NCBI RefSeq assembly: GCF_900103735.1
Contig: NZ_FMXE01000002.1
Coordinates: 193,373 to 257,372, forward strand
Direction: 5' to 3'
DNA length: 64,000 bases
From: Algoriphagus alkaliphilus
Lineage (GTDB): Bacteria; Bacteroidota; Bacteroidia; Cytophagales; Cyclobacteriaceae
Shown: piece by piece, positions 1 to 8,364 of the stretch
Numbering within the stretch: the first letter of the stretch is position 1
Layout of the letters: each line of letters begins with the position of its first letter
The notes under the pieces: generated by a model
The model's database searches: none
What the model was told of the DNA's origin: nothing
Seen by the model: only the letters and a program-made list of their open reading frames with translations
Made by a program: the position numbers and the translations under genes

Positions 1-5
1 CTTTC

Positions 6-1502
6 TTGATTTTAAGCTTGGCTTGGGCTTGCCAAGCGCCCTTGAAAGAACCCATCATTTTGGAGGAATTGACCATTTCAGAAATTCACCAAGCCTTCCA
101 AAACGGAGATTTTTCAGCTGAAGATTTGGTAGAAGCCTATCTCAGTCGAATCGAGGCGCTGGATTCTTCGCTAAATTCCATCTCGGTCACTAATCCTGAA
201 GCTTTGCCTACCGCCAAAAAACTTGACGCAGAGTTTTCCAAAACAAGGAAGCTTCGTCCCCTTCACGGCATTCCATTAATCGTCAAGGATAACATCAACA
301 CCAAAGGGCTTCCAACCACAGCAGGGGCTTTGGCTTTGGCGGATTTTTACCCGGAGGAAGATGCCTTTATTATCCAAAAACTCGTGGCTGCCGGAGCAAT
401 CGTCATCGCCAAGTCCAACATGGCCGAGTGGGCCTTCAGTCCCATGCACTCGGAGAGTTCAACCCAAGGGACTACCCGAAATCCCTACAACCTGGATCAC
501 GTTCCTGCCGGGTCAAGCGGGGGAACGGGAGCTGCCGTTGCTGCTAATTTTGGCACCATTGGATTGGGTACCGACACCGGCAATTCGATCCGTGGACCTT
601 CCTCCCACCACGCCTTGGTAGGTTTTCGGACTACCTTAGGCTTGGTCAGCCGGGAAGGAATCGTGCCGCTATACCTCCGGAATGATGTGGTAGGCCCCAT
701 GTGCCGGACGGTGGAAGATGCGACCAAGGTTTTGCAAGCCATCGCCGGAATTGACCCAAAAGATCCGATTACTCACTATTCCCAAGGAAAGACCACCACA
801 AACTACACGCAATTCCTAAAAAAAGACGGAATGAAAGGAGCAAGAATCGGAGTGTTTAGAACCTTGAGTGAAAAGGATACAGATCCCGAGATTTCTGCGC
901 TGTTCAACCAATCCCTGAAAGACATGGCTATGCTAGGTGCGGTGATCATTGACTCGGTGGAAGTAGAAAACTTTGATTCCCTCCGTAGAAATCAATGGTG
1001 TCCCGTTTTCCGGCAGGATCTGGAAAAATTCTTGGCAGACTATGTCAAGCGAGACACAATGAAAACACTCGAAGATGTGATCCGGGTTGGGACGAAATCC
1101 GAATACGCCAAAGAAGGACTTGAAAGCTTTCGTGAAAGCGAATTGCCAGAAAATATGGTTGAGGATTGCGGAGATCCTTTTACCGATTTGCGACGAATAG
1201 CTTTTCGCGAAGCGATCGAAAAAGTCATGGATTCTCTAAAATTGGATGCACTGGTCTATCCAAGTTGGAATAATAAGCCTGCACGGATTGACAGATTCCA
1301 AGAAGAATACTTAGGTGACAATTCCCAAATTATCGCTCCGCATACGGGACAGCCGGCATTTACAATTACAATGGGATTTACTTCAGGAAATCTCCCTGCG
1401 GGACTTCAGTTTCTAGGGAAAATGTGGACTGAACCAACATTGATCCGCCTTGTCTACTCCTACGAACAAGGCACCAAACATCGCAAAGCTCCGGTATTTT
1501 AA
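6..1502 (+). CDS. Amidase-signature family hydrolase (5' end cut by window)
   Basis: An amidase-signature enzyme, a family that hydrolyses amide bonds with a Ser-cisSer-Lys triad. The triad is visible in this reading frame, numbering from the first codon here: Lys94 in VKDNINTKG, Ser170 in AGSSGGTGAA and Ser194 in TDTGNSIRGPSS, with the spacing usual for the family. The first residues (LILSLAWACQAP-like) look like the end of a lipoprotein signal peptide with a lipobox Cys, so the real start lies upstream of base 1; the TTG at 6 is only the first usable codon. Otherwise the protein is close to normal family length, which suggests an exported, membrane-anchored amidase. It ends 10 bases before the next gene and is probably co-transcribed with it. 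The substrate cannot be told from the sequence; peptide amides or acylated amino acids fit the neighbouring peptidases. Confidence 0.9.
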   Translation: MILSLAWACQAPLKEPIILEELTISEIHQAFQNGDFSAEDLVEAYLSRIEALDSSLNSISVTNPEALPTAKKLDAEFSKTRKLRPLHGIPLIVKDNINTKGLPTTAGALALADFYPEEDAFIIQKLVAAGAIVIAKSNMAEWAFSPMHSESSTQGTTRNPYNLDHVPAGSSGGTGAAVAANFGTIGLGTDTGNSIRGPSSHHALVGFRTTLGLVSREGIVPLYLRNDVVGPMCRTVEDATKVLQAIAGIDPKDPITHYSQGKTTTNYTQFLKKDGMKGARIGVFRTLSEKDTDPEISALFNQSLKDMAMLGAVIIDSVEVENFDSLRRNQWCPVFRQDLEKFLADYVKRDTMKTLEDVIRVGTKSEYAKEGLESFRESELPENMVEDCGDPFTDLRRIAFREAIEKVMDSLKLDALVYPSWNNKPARIDRFQEEYLGDNSQIIAPHTGQPAFTITMGFTSGNLPAGLQFLGKMWTEPTLIRLVYSYEQGTKHRKAPVF

Positions 1503-1512
1503 AAGCTCATCT

Positions 1513-2409
1513 ATGGCACACCATCATTCCCATGATTCCGGTAAAAATCTAAGGCTTGCCTTTTTTCTCAATCTGTCTTTTACCCTGATTGAGTTTGTGG
1601 GGGGATGGTATGTGAACAGTGTTGCGATTATTTCTGATGCGGTGCATGACTTGGGTGATTCAATTTCCCTGGGTACTTCCTGGTATCTGGACAAGCTTTC
1701 GAAAAAGAAAGCAACCGAATCCTATTCCTTTGGATATCGGCGATTCTCCCTTCTTGGAGCCTTGATCAATGCCATTGTTCTGATTTTGGGGTCAGTCTTT
1801 GTGATCCGGGAGGCTATTCTCCGACTCCAAAGTCCTGAAATGTCAGATGCCAAAGGCATGTTTTATTTTGCGCTGCTGGGAGTGGCAGTCAACGGCTATG
1901 CGGCCTGGAAACTGAGTAAAGGAAAAACCCTGAATGAGCGGGTGATTACCTGGCACCTGATCGAAGACGTTTTGGGTTGGATTGCAGTGCTTATCGCTTC
2001 GATTATCCTACTTTTCTATCCAAATCCCTATCTGGATCCGGCCCTTTCGCTGCTTATTGCTGCTTTTATTCTCTGGAATGTCATCAAAAGACTTCGGGAG
2101 ACTGTTTTTATTTTCTTGCAAGGTCAGCCCTTGGATGTGGACAAGTCAGCGATTGAAAAGGAAATCCGGGCAATCGTCCATGTGGACTCCACCCATCATA
2201 CACACATTTGGTCTTTGGACGGGGAGCATCATGTGTTCACATCCCACGTTAAGCTAAAGCCGCTGCAATCCATGGAAGACATTCTCCATGTGAAGAATGA
2301 ACTGAAACGGATCATGAAAAAATACCCATTTGAACATTACACCATCGAAACGGAATTTGAAGGAGAGGATTGTGTCTTGCTGCGGGAAGAGAAACACGAT
2401 CATTCCTGA
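1513..2409 (+). CDS. Cation diffusion facilitator (CDF) metal efflux transporter
   Basis: A CDF-family inner-membrane transporter that expels divalent metals such as Zn2+, Co2+ or Cd2+ in exchange for protons. The 298-residue protein begins with a His-rich tail (MAHHHSHDS), followed by membrane helices carrying the paired metal-site motifs DAVHDLGDS and WHLIEDVLGW, and a cytoplasmic C-terminal domain with HHTHIWSLDGEHH, which is the usual CDF plan. The reading frame is open further upstream inside the amidase gene, but the ATG at 1513 gives the family-typical N terminus. The His-rich ends hint at zinc, though this is inference. Confidence 0.92.
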   Translation: MAHHHSHDSGKNLRLAFFLNLSFTLIEFVGGWYVNSVAIISDAVHDLGDSISLGTSWYLDKLSKKKATESYSFGYRRFSLLGALINAIVLILGSVFVIREAILRLQSPEMSDAKGMFYFALLGVAVNGYAAWKLSKGKTLNERVITWHLIEDVLGWIAVLIASIILLFYPNPYLDPALSLLIAAFILWNVIKRLRETVFIFLQGQPLDVDKSAIEKEIRAIVHVDSTHHTHIWSLDGEHHVFTSHVKLKPLQSMEDILHVKNELKRIMKKYPFEHYTIETEFEGEDCVLLREEKHDHS

Positions 2410-2570
2410 TTCTGATGCTTCTCTTAGTGGGAGATATTCGAAAAAATAAAAATCCCTGGCCATTTCCGATCGCTCTTGGCTTGTACTTCCCGCTCCAGGC
2501 TTTTTATTTGACACTGACCGAAACGGTTGGTTGGGAGAAATTTGTAAATTTTGTGTTTAATTGATCTTCT

Positions 2571-3635
2571 ATGAAAATAATACCCGTTTTATTCTTCCTT
2601 TTCTTATCCTCACTTACGGCTTGGTCCCAATCTACAACCCTTCTGAAAAAAACAGCTGTTTCCTTACTTTCCACACTGGGGGAGGTGGAGAGGACTCAAG
2701 TGCAGCTTGGACTGGAGGATAGTGCTCGTACCGCTTGGACCAACCTTCCGCTGGGTCTCGCTCCCCGTGTCGGACTTCGATACGGCGACCTCTCTGAGGA
2801 AAGCAAAATTGCATTTCACAAGGTTTTGAGTGCTGTTTTCAGCTCACAGGGATATCTGAAAACCTTTGCGATTATGCAAGTGGATGATATTCTTCACGAG
2901 CTTTTTGAAATCCAGTTTCAGCAGGGCAAAGTGAATGAACGAAGTATGGAATTCATCCGAAAACTGAATTGGGACTATGGAAATTACTACCTCGCCATGG
3001 CAGGAAATCCTGAAACAGATGAAGCTTGGGGGTTGAAATTCGAAGGTCATCATATCTCGATCAACCTGACTGTGGCAGGAGACGAATTTACCATGACTCC
3101 CCTCTTTTTCGGATCTGATCCGGCGGTGGTCGAAGCCACACAGTATGCCGGTTTACGGCCTTTGAGCAAAGAAGAAGATTACGGCTTTTGGCTGATCAAT
3201 GCCTTGGATGAAAGTCAAAAAGCCAAGGCAACCATTAGCGATAAAGTCCCCGGCGATATCATCACCAGCCCGGATCGACCGCAATGGCTTGAGGAATTCC
3301 AGGGAATAAAAGGTGCAGAATTATCCGGGGGACAGCAAAAAATCCTCCACTACTTAATCGAAGAATACATCGGAAATCTGGAAAAAGAAAAAGCCGAAGC
3401 CTACCTTGAAAAACTCCATACCCGGGGAATGGATGAAGTCTATTTTGCCTGGATAGGAAGTTATGAACCGATGAAAGCGCACTATTATGTAATCCACAGC
3501 CCTGACTTCCTGATCGAATACGACAATGTTGGCTTTCTGGACAATGCCAATCACATCCATACAATCCTGAGAGAAAAGGGAAATGATTTCGGTGAGGATA
3601 TTTTGAAAAGGCACCGCCTGGATCATAAACACTGA
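2571..3635 (+). CDS. Secreted DUF3500 family protein
   Basis: A 354-residue protein of the DUF3500 family, whose biochemical function is not established. A signal peptide ends near residue 20 (LTAWSQS). The body carries the motifs that also occur in the second DUF3500 protein of this window at 41035: LPLGLAPRVGL, KFEGHHISINLT and, near the C terminus, IEYDNVGFLDNANHIHT. The paired EGHH and NHIH motifs are conserved between the two copies and could bind a metal or form an active site (inference). It is followed after 5 bases by a sulfatase gene, so the two probably share a transcript. Confidence 0.85.
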   Translation: MKIIPVLFFLFLSSLTAWSQSTTLLKKTAVSLLSTLGEVERTQVQLGLEDSARTAWTNLPLGLAPRVGLRYGDLSEESKIAFHKVLSAVFSSQGYLKTFAIMQVDDILHELFEIQFQQGKVNERSMEFIRKLNWDYGNYYLAMAGNPETDEAWGLKFEGHHISINLTVAGDEFTMTPLFFGSDPAVVEATQYAGLRPLSKEEDYGFWLINALDESQKAKATISDKVPGDIITSPDRPQWLEEFQGIKGAELSGGQQKILHYLIEEYIGNLEKEKAEAYLEKLHTRGMDEVYFAWIGSYEPMKAHYYVIHSPDFLIEYDNVGFLDNANHIHTILREKGNDFGEDILKRHRLDHKH

Positions 3636-3640
3636 TAGAA

Positions 3641-5026
3641 ATGATGAAAAATCCTTTTGTCTTATTTTTGGTTTTTTTGCTTTGCTCCTGCGGAGAAAAA
3701 TCAAACACTTCAACTGTTTCAGCCCTTCCAAATATCGTTTTCATCTTCGCCGATGACCTTGGCTATGGTGATTTGGGGTGTTTTGGCGCCACGGATATTG
3801 CTACCCCAAACATTGACCGAATCGCTACTGAAGGAATAAAATTCACCTCTTTCCTGTCTGCATCTCCGGTTTGCAGCCCTTCCCGTGCGGGATTACTTAC
3901 AGGCCGGATGCCACAACGCATGGGGATAAACTCGGTATTTTTCCCTGAAAGCCTGACAGGAATGGATCCCGAGGAAATCACTATGGCAGAAGTTCTAAAA
4001 GCCAAAGGATACCGAACCGGAATCGTCGGCAAGTGGCACCTTGGCCATATGGAAAAGTTTCTTCCGCTCAATCAGGGATTTGATGAATACTTTGGAATCC
4101 CCTATTCCAATGACATGGCCTCGGTGGTTTACATGAGGGGAAATGAAGTCGAAGAATTCAAAGTCGATCAGCGCTATACCACCAAAACATACACGGAAGA
4201 GTCCCTGAAATTCATTGATTCAAGCGAAGGAAATCCCTTTTTCCTTTACCTAGCGCACAGCATGCCCCATGTACCGATCTATGCTTCACCGGAGTTTGAG
4301 GGAAAATCGGAACTCGGTCTTTACGGAGATGTCATTCAGGAATTGGACTGGAGTGTGGGAGAGGTTTTAAAAAAGCTGGAAGAAAAAGGCATCCTCGAAA
4401 ACACGCTAATTGTCTTCTCCTCAGACAATGGCCCCTGGCTGGTGATGGAAGATCATGGAGGTTCGGCAGATCCGCTGAGAGAAGGAAAGCAGTTTACGTT
4501 CGAAGGTGGAGTGCGTGTCCCTACCGTTGCCATGTGGAAGGGGAAAATTGATCCGGGCCAAGTCTATGAAGATTTGGCTACTCAGATGGATTGGTTTCCT
4601 ACTTTTTGCAAACTGGTCGGCGCGGAAATTCCCCAAGACCGGGAGATCGATGGCAAAGACCTTGGCCCGGTGCTTTTTGAAAATGGAAATCGGGAAGAAG
4701 ATACCTTCATTTACTACATGCTGGCCAGTCAGGAGGGTTATCGGGAAGGAGATTGGAAGATCAAACGACCTTATGCTGGATTTGCGGGTTCCAGAGGCAT
4801 GAAAAAAGTGGATGCACATGATACCCTTTTGTTCAACCTTAAAAATGACCCCGGAGAAACCACAAATCTCGCTAAAGAAAACCCTGAAAAAACTGCGCAG
4901 ATGATGCGGGCAATGGAATTGGCCGTGAAACAACTGGGTCCTTTACCAGAGAGTAAAGTTTCAAGGACTCCTCAGGACAACAGTCATTACGAATATTTGG
5001 AGAAGAAACGAAACCAGCAAAATTGA
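3641..5026 (+). CDS. Sulfatase (formylglycine type), lipoprotein
   Basis: A 461-residue sulfatase of the alkaline-phosphatase superfamily that removes sulfate from esters, possibly from marine polysaccharides. An N-terminal lipoprotein signal (FLLCSCGEK) suggests anchoring on the periplasmic or outer face. Calcium-binding aspartates lie in IFADDLGYGD (residues 35-44), and the formylglycine Cys78 sits in VCSPSRAGLLTGR, a perfect C-x-P-S-R core. KWHLGH and SSDNGP are further active-site motifs. Activity requires a formylglycine-generating or anaerobic maturase enzyme; neither is in the window. The start could be either of two adjacent ATGs (3641 or 3644). Confidence 0.93.
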   Translation: MMKNPFVLFLVFLLCSCGEKSNTSTVSALPNIVFIFADDLGYGDLGCFGATDIATPNIDRIATEGIKFTSFLSASPVCSPSRAGLLTGRMPQRMGINSVFFPESLTGMDPEEITMAEVLKAKGYRTGIVGKWHLGHMEKFLPLNQGFDEYFGIPYSNDMASVVYMRGNEVEEFKVDQRYTTKTYTEESLKFIDSSEGNPFFLYLAHSMPHVPIYASPEFEGKSELGLYGDVIQELDWSVGEVLKKLEEKGILENTLIVFSSDNGPWLVMEDHGGSADPLREGKQFTFEGGVRVPTVAMWKGKIDPGQVYEDLATQMDWFPTFCKLVGAEIPQDREIDGKDLGPVLFENGNREEDTFIYYMLASQEGYREGDWKIKRPYAGFAGSRGMKKVDAHDTLLFNLKNDPGETTNLAKENPEKTAQMMRAMELAVKQLGPLPESKVSRTPQDNSHYEYLEKKRNQQN

Positions 5027-5091
5027 GGTATTCGGTTTAATAAATTTTTAGAGGGGTTATTCTCAAAATCTTCCTCCGAAAAGTATTCCCT

Positions 5092-5130
5092 TGCCTTGGG
5101 AAATATTTTGGTACAGTTCGTCCTAGGTTG
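5092..5130 (+). promoter_or_regulatory. Tandem LytTR-like site 1 upstream of the D-aminoacylase-like gene
   Basis: Half-sites TGCCTTGGG (5092-5100) and ACAGTTCGT (5113-5121) lie exactly 21 bp apart; the second matches the published LytTR consensus [TA][AC][CA]GTTN[AG][TG] at every position. It is followed by CCTAGGTTGA, and TACATTTG at 5140-5147 matches the Bacteroidota -7 element TAnnTTTG. The same arrangement recurs four more times in this window, always upstream of a plus-strand gene. The downstream gene starts at 5247. Confidence 0.55.
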
Positions 5131-5246
5131 AGGCAATGGTACATTTGCTTTTTTTAGATTAATAGAAACATCACGCTATAAATAGTCAATTCCTATTTAC
5201 CCGTTTTCAGTAATTTTTCATTTCAACCTTCTTAAAAAAACAGCAA

Positions 5247-6740
5247 ATGAAATCGAGGTATTTTAATTTCCTATTCAGTCTTTTTCTGACTCTTTACTTC
5301 GGGCCTGAGGGAAAGGCCCAGTCAACAATTCAATATGACATTATTTTGGAAGGAGGCCGGGTCATGGATCCTGAAACCAAACTCGATGCCATCCGGAATG
5401 TAGGCATACTCAATGGCCGCATTGCGATGATCAGTTCCGAACCTTTGCAGGGAAAGGAAACCGTCAACGTCAGTGGCTTGGCCGTCTCCCCCGGATTTAT
5501 TGACCTTCATGTGCATGGGAGGAGTAACATAGAGCAGGAATTCCAACTGCATGATGGAGTCACTACGGCGTTGGAACTGGAGTGGGGCATAGAAAACCTG
5601 AAAGAGTGGTACGCCTCTCGAAATTCAAAAGCGTTGATCAACTATGGAGCCAGTGTAAGCTGGCCTTACGAGCGCTTTAAGGCAATAAACAAAGACGAAA
5701 AGATACTGGATGAATTACGAGGTTTAAGTAGTAGTGGGCTTTCTAGTTTATCGGCCATGCAAGATCGAATTCAGCACACTTACACCATTGACATCCAAAG
5801 CAATCAAATGAGTTCGGTGCTGGAGAACATCAAAGCCTCATTAGCCGAAGGCGGCATCGGAATAGGTGTTCCAATAGGATACTTACCCTCAACAAAACCT
5901 GAGGAAATGTATCAGGTGTTCAAATTAGCAGGCGAATTAAATGCCTTGGTATTTACCCATGTAAGACAACCTGACATCATTTCAATACAAGAAGTTATAG
6001 CCGATGCCATGCTCACAGATGCACCGCTGCACATTGTTCATATCAACAGCATGTCTTTGGGGAGTATTGACATGGCATTGGATATGGTGAATTCCGCACA
6101 GCAAAATAAGTTTGACATCACGACAGAATTATACCCCTACACAGCAGCATCAACCCGACTTCAAAGCGCCATGTTTACTGAAGGCTGGCAACAGCGGCTC
6201 GGTATGAGCTATGGGGACTTGCAATGGGTGGATACCGGTGAAAGATTAACCAAAGAAACATTCGAGGCCTATCGCAAAACGGGTGGAATGGTAATCATGC
6301 ACATGATGAAACCTGAATGGATTCAAAGAGGAATTGCCGCACCCGGAGTCATGATAGGATCGGATGGAATGCCTTACAGTAAGCTTGCCCATCCCCGTAC
6401 CGCGGGGACTTTCTCGCGGGTATTGGGCAAATATGTAAGAGAAGATCAGGTCCTTGACTTGAATACTGCCATTGAAAAAATGACCCTGATTCCGGCAAAG
6501 CGCCTGGAAGCAATCGCTCCCATGATGCGGTTCAAGGGAAGGATCCAAGTCGGTGCAGATGCAGACATCACCGTTTTTGATCCCAATACGATTATTGATA
6601 AAGCCACTTTTGAAAAAGGACTGGAATTTTCCGAAGGGATTGAATACGTGTTGGTCAATGGGACTTTTGTGTTGAAAAATGGGAAGACCGTCTCCAATGT
6701 TTTTCCGGGACAAGGGGTATATGGGAAGTTTAAGAAGTGA
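5247..6740 (+). CDS. Secreted N-acyl-D-amino-acid deacylase-like amidohydrolase
   Basis: A metal-dependent amidohydrolase of the D-aminoacylase/dihydroorotase-like group, 497 residues with a signal peptide ending at about residue 25 (EGKAQS). The hallmark LHVHGRS motif (His88 and His90) follows the typical small beta-sandwich start DIILEGGRVMDPETK. Further metal or active-site segments are THVRQPD, HIVHINS and IGSDGMPYS near the C-terminal part of the barrel, and the closing KGRIQVGADADITVFDP strand is typical. The likely reaction is hydrolysis of N-acylated amino acids or small peptides in the periplasm; the exact substrate is not visible. It lies downstream of tandem LytTR-like site 1. Immediately after it comes the relic of an unrelated gene. 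Confidence 0.87.
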   Translation: MKSRYFNFLFSLFLTLYFGPEGKAQSTIQYDIILEGGRVMDPETKLDAIRNVGILNGRIAMISSEPLQGKETVNVSGLAVSPGFIDLHVHGRSNIEQEFQLHDGVTTALELEWGIENLKEWYASRNSKALINYGASVSWPYERFKAINKDEKILDELRGLSSSGLSSLSAMQDRIQHTYTIDIQSNQMSSVLENIKASLAEGGIGIGVPIGYLPSTKPEEMYQVFKLAGELNALVFTHVRQPDIISIQEVIADAMLTDAPLHIVHINSMSLGSIDMALDMVNSAQQNKFDITTELYPYTAASTRLQSAMFTEGWQQRLGMSYGDLQWVDTGERLTKETFEAYRKTGGMVIMHMMKPEWIQRGIAAPGVMIGSDGMPYSKLAHPRTAGTFSRVLGKYVREDQVLDLNTAIEKMTLIPAKRLEAIAPMMRFKGRIQVGADADITVFDPNTIIDKATFEKGLEFSEGIEYVLVNGTFVLKNGKTVSNVFPGQGVYGKFKK

Positions 6741-6764
6741 GAATTCCCCGCGTCCAGATTGTTT

Positions 6765-6911
6765 CCATTTTGCTGGGGACTTGGAGCGCTTGGTCAACAA
6801 GGTGTAGAAATAGCTCTGGAGATTCTACAAGGGGAGTTGATCCGTGATATGCAACTTGCCGGAACAACTTCAATTGATAAAATCACGAGAGACTTTGTAA
6901 TGAGACAATAA
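6765..6911 (+). pseudogene. 3' relic of an FMN-dependent alpha-hydroxy-acid dehydrogenase/oxidase
   Basis: A 48-codon open stretch with no start codon ends at TAA 6909-6911. It reads PFCWGLGALGQQGVE, then ALEILQGELIRDMQLAGT and TSIDKI, which is the C-terminal segment of lactate oxidase / glycolate oxidase family flavoproteins (the consensus there is RP-x-x-WGL-x-A-x-G--GV, followed by an L--EL---M-L-G--S helix). The remaining roughly 300 residues of such an enzyme are missing: the fragment begins 24 bases after the stop of the amidohydrolase gene. The simplest reading is that a deletion or replacement removed the 5' nine-tenths of the gene. Confidence 0.7.
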
Positions 6912-6927
6912 ATAAGATACAGCCATC

Positions 6928-7410
6928 ATGATAAATACAAAGTTCACAAAAATGCTACTATTGAAATTTTTAATGTCACTGGTTTTCTTTTCAGCTTGTG
7001 ACCAAAAATCCAATGAAAATAATTCAGAATCAGAACAGGTGGATCTAGCTGTACTTGAAAAAGAAATTGAATTTAGGCTACGGGAGTATGAAAATCATTT
7101 GCAAAATGAAGATTCAATAGCATTGGGAAATATGTAAACAATAGACGCCGAGGTCATTCCATCCACAGCAGGCAGGGATAATATCACAAAGGTATTTGGA
7201 AGAATGATCCGGGATAGTATTACCGGCTCGAGTTTCAAAACTATACACTTATGGGGAAATGACCAATTGCTTGTGGAAGAAGGAAGAGGCACTTGGTCTC
7301 ATAAAAACGGGGAAATAGTTGGGACCGGAAGATATCTATTGGTTTGGCAAAAAGAGAAGGGAGAATGGAAAATCCTTCGCGACACTTGGTTTGCCGATAA
7401 AAAGAAGTAG
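6928..7410 (+). pseudogene. DUF4440/NTF2-like lipoprotein interrupted by an in-frame stop
   Basis: Two open stretches (6928-7137 and 7204-7410) are in the same reading frame and together form one NTF2-like lipoprotein of about 160 residues. The first has a lipoprotein signal (LVFFSACDQKS) and the N-terminal helix EFRLREYENHLQNEDS; the second has the closing strands YLLVWQKEKGEWKILRDTW typical of DUF4440. Between them the frame reads GNM-stop-TIDAEVIPSTAGRDNI. At the stop (TAA 7135-7137) relatives normally have Tyr, so one TAC/TAT to TAA change explains the break. No frameshift is needed. Translation restart at ATG 7204 would give only the C-terminal half. A sequencing error is the alternative. 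Confidence 0.75.
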
Positions 7411-7460
7411 TTCACAGTAAATCAAAGAATTACTCCCTGATAATCTAAAAGATAAAATGA

Positions 7461-8354
7461 ATGAAAAATACAGCCATCTCTCTGACCCTCATTTACCTAC
7501 TTATCGCATCAACCTACGCCCAAAAGCTGGCTGAAATTCCGGATTTGTCTCCTGAGGAAAGAGGCTCTACCTATGAGATATATAAAGATGTCTTCTATGG
7601 GTCAGATGCTGAGCAAAACATGGACATCTACCTCTCAAAACAGGCTGGCAGGTATGGGAAAAGCAATTTCACAATTGTGTTCCTTCACGGAGGAGGCTAT
7701 TACTTCAGCGACAAAACTCAGGAGGAACGATACATCGAACCTTACCTCAAGAAAGGTCTGAATGTAGTCAACCTGAATTACCGCTTGAAAAAAGGGGTTC
7801 CAATGGCCACGAGCGATCTGACCCATGCTTTGAATTTTCTCAAAGCCAAAAACAGTGATTATGATTTGAATTTGGAAAACGTGATTGTGACAGGCTTTTC
7901 GGCAGGGGCGCATATTGCGACCAATGTAGGATTAGCCCAGAACAATCCTGAGTATCCCAATCGGCTCGATCAAGGCATCATAATCAAAGGCATCATCAAT
8001 TTTTCGGGTCCTGTGGATGGCTTGGATGTGGTGGAGCGGATTTTTACCGAGCATCCAAATGAACAGTACCAAGCAGTGGGAAAAGCGCTGTTCTCTCCTG
8101 AGGAATATGAGTCAAAAGAGAACCTCGCTGTTTTTGAACCGATCACCTATTTCGACACGAATGATCTTCCGGTTTTTTTATGGCATGGAGGTCAGGATGA
8201 TCAGATTCCGCCTGTGACTTTTGAACGATTTGTTCCCCTGCTAAGAAAAGATAAAGACTTCAGGATTTTTATCCCTGAGGCAAAACACAGCCCGACAAAG
8301 GAGGAATTGGAAAAGGCTTATATTGAGGTATTTAAGTTTTTGGATGAGTTATAA
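7461..8354 (+). CDS. Secreted alpha/beta-hydrolase (esterase/lipase type)
   Basis: A 297-residue alpha/beta-hydrolase of the BD-FAE/hormone-sensitive-lipase-like group, with a signal peptide ending near residue 21 (IASTYAQK). The oxyanion-hole motif HGGG is at residues 76-79 and the nucleophile Ser147 is in TGFSAGA. The acid and His of the triad are probably in WHGGQDDQIPP and AKHSPTKEE near the C terminus. It is the first gene of a tight plus-strand run with the P1 peptidase (10-base gap), an amidohydrolase (overlap) and a DUF4440 lipoprotein. The substrate is unknown; short-chain esters are usual for the family. Confidence 0.88.
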   Translation: MKNTAISLTLIYLLIASTYAQKLAEIPDLSPEERGSTYEIYKDVFYGSDAEQNMDIYLSKQAGRYGKSNFTIVFLHGGGYYFSDKTQEERYIEPYLKKGLNVVNLNYRLKKGVPMATSDLTHALNFLKAKNSDYDLNLENVIVTGFSAGAHIATNVGLAQNNPEYPNRLDQGIIIKGIINFSGPVDGLDVVERIFTEHPNEQYQAVGKALFSPEEYESKENLAVFEPITYFDTNDLPVFLWHGGQDDQIPPVTFERFVPLLRKDKDFRIFIPEAKHSPTKEELEKAYIEVFKFLDEL

Positions 8355-8364
8355 AAACCACATA

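Noticed and set aside
2450..2570. GTTGGTTGGG near 2525 as a sixth LytTR-like site
   Set aside because: No second GTT-type half-site occurs 21 bp downstream.
3262..3744. 160-codon minus-strand frame across the DUF3500/sulfatase junction
   Set aside because: Overlaps two supported genes on the other strand and has no domain-like features.
4421..4933. 170-codon minus-strand frame opposite the sulfatase
   Set aside because: Antisense shadow of the sulfatase coding sequence.
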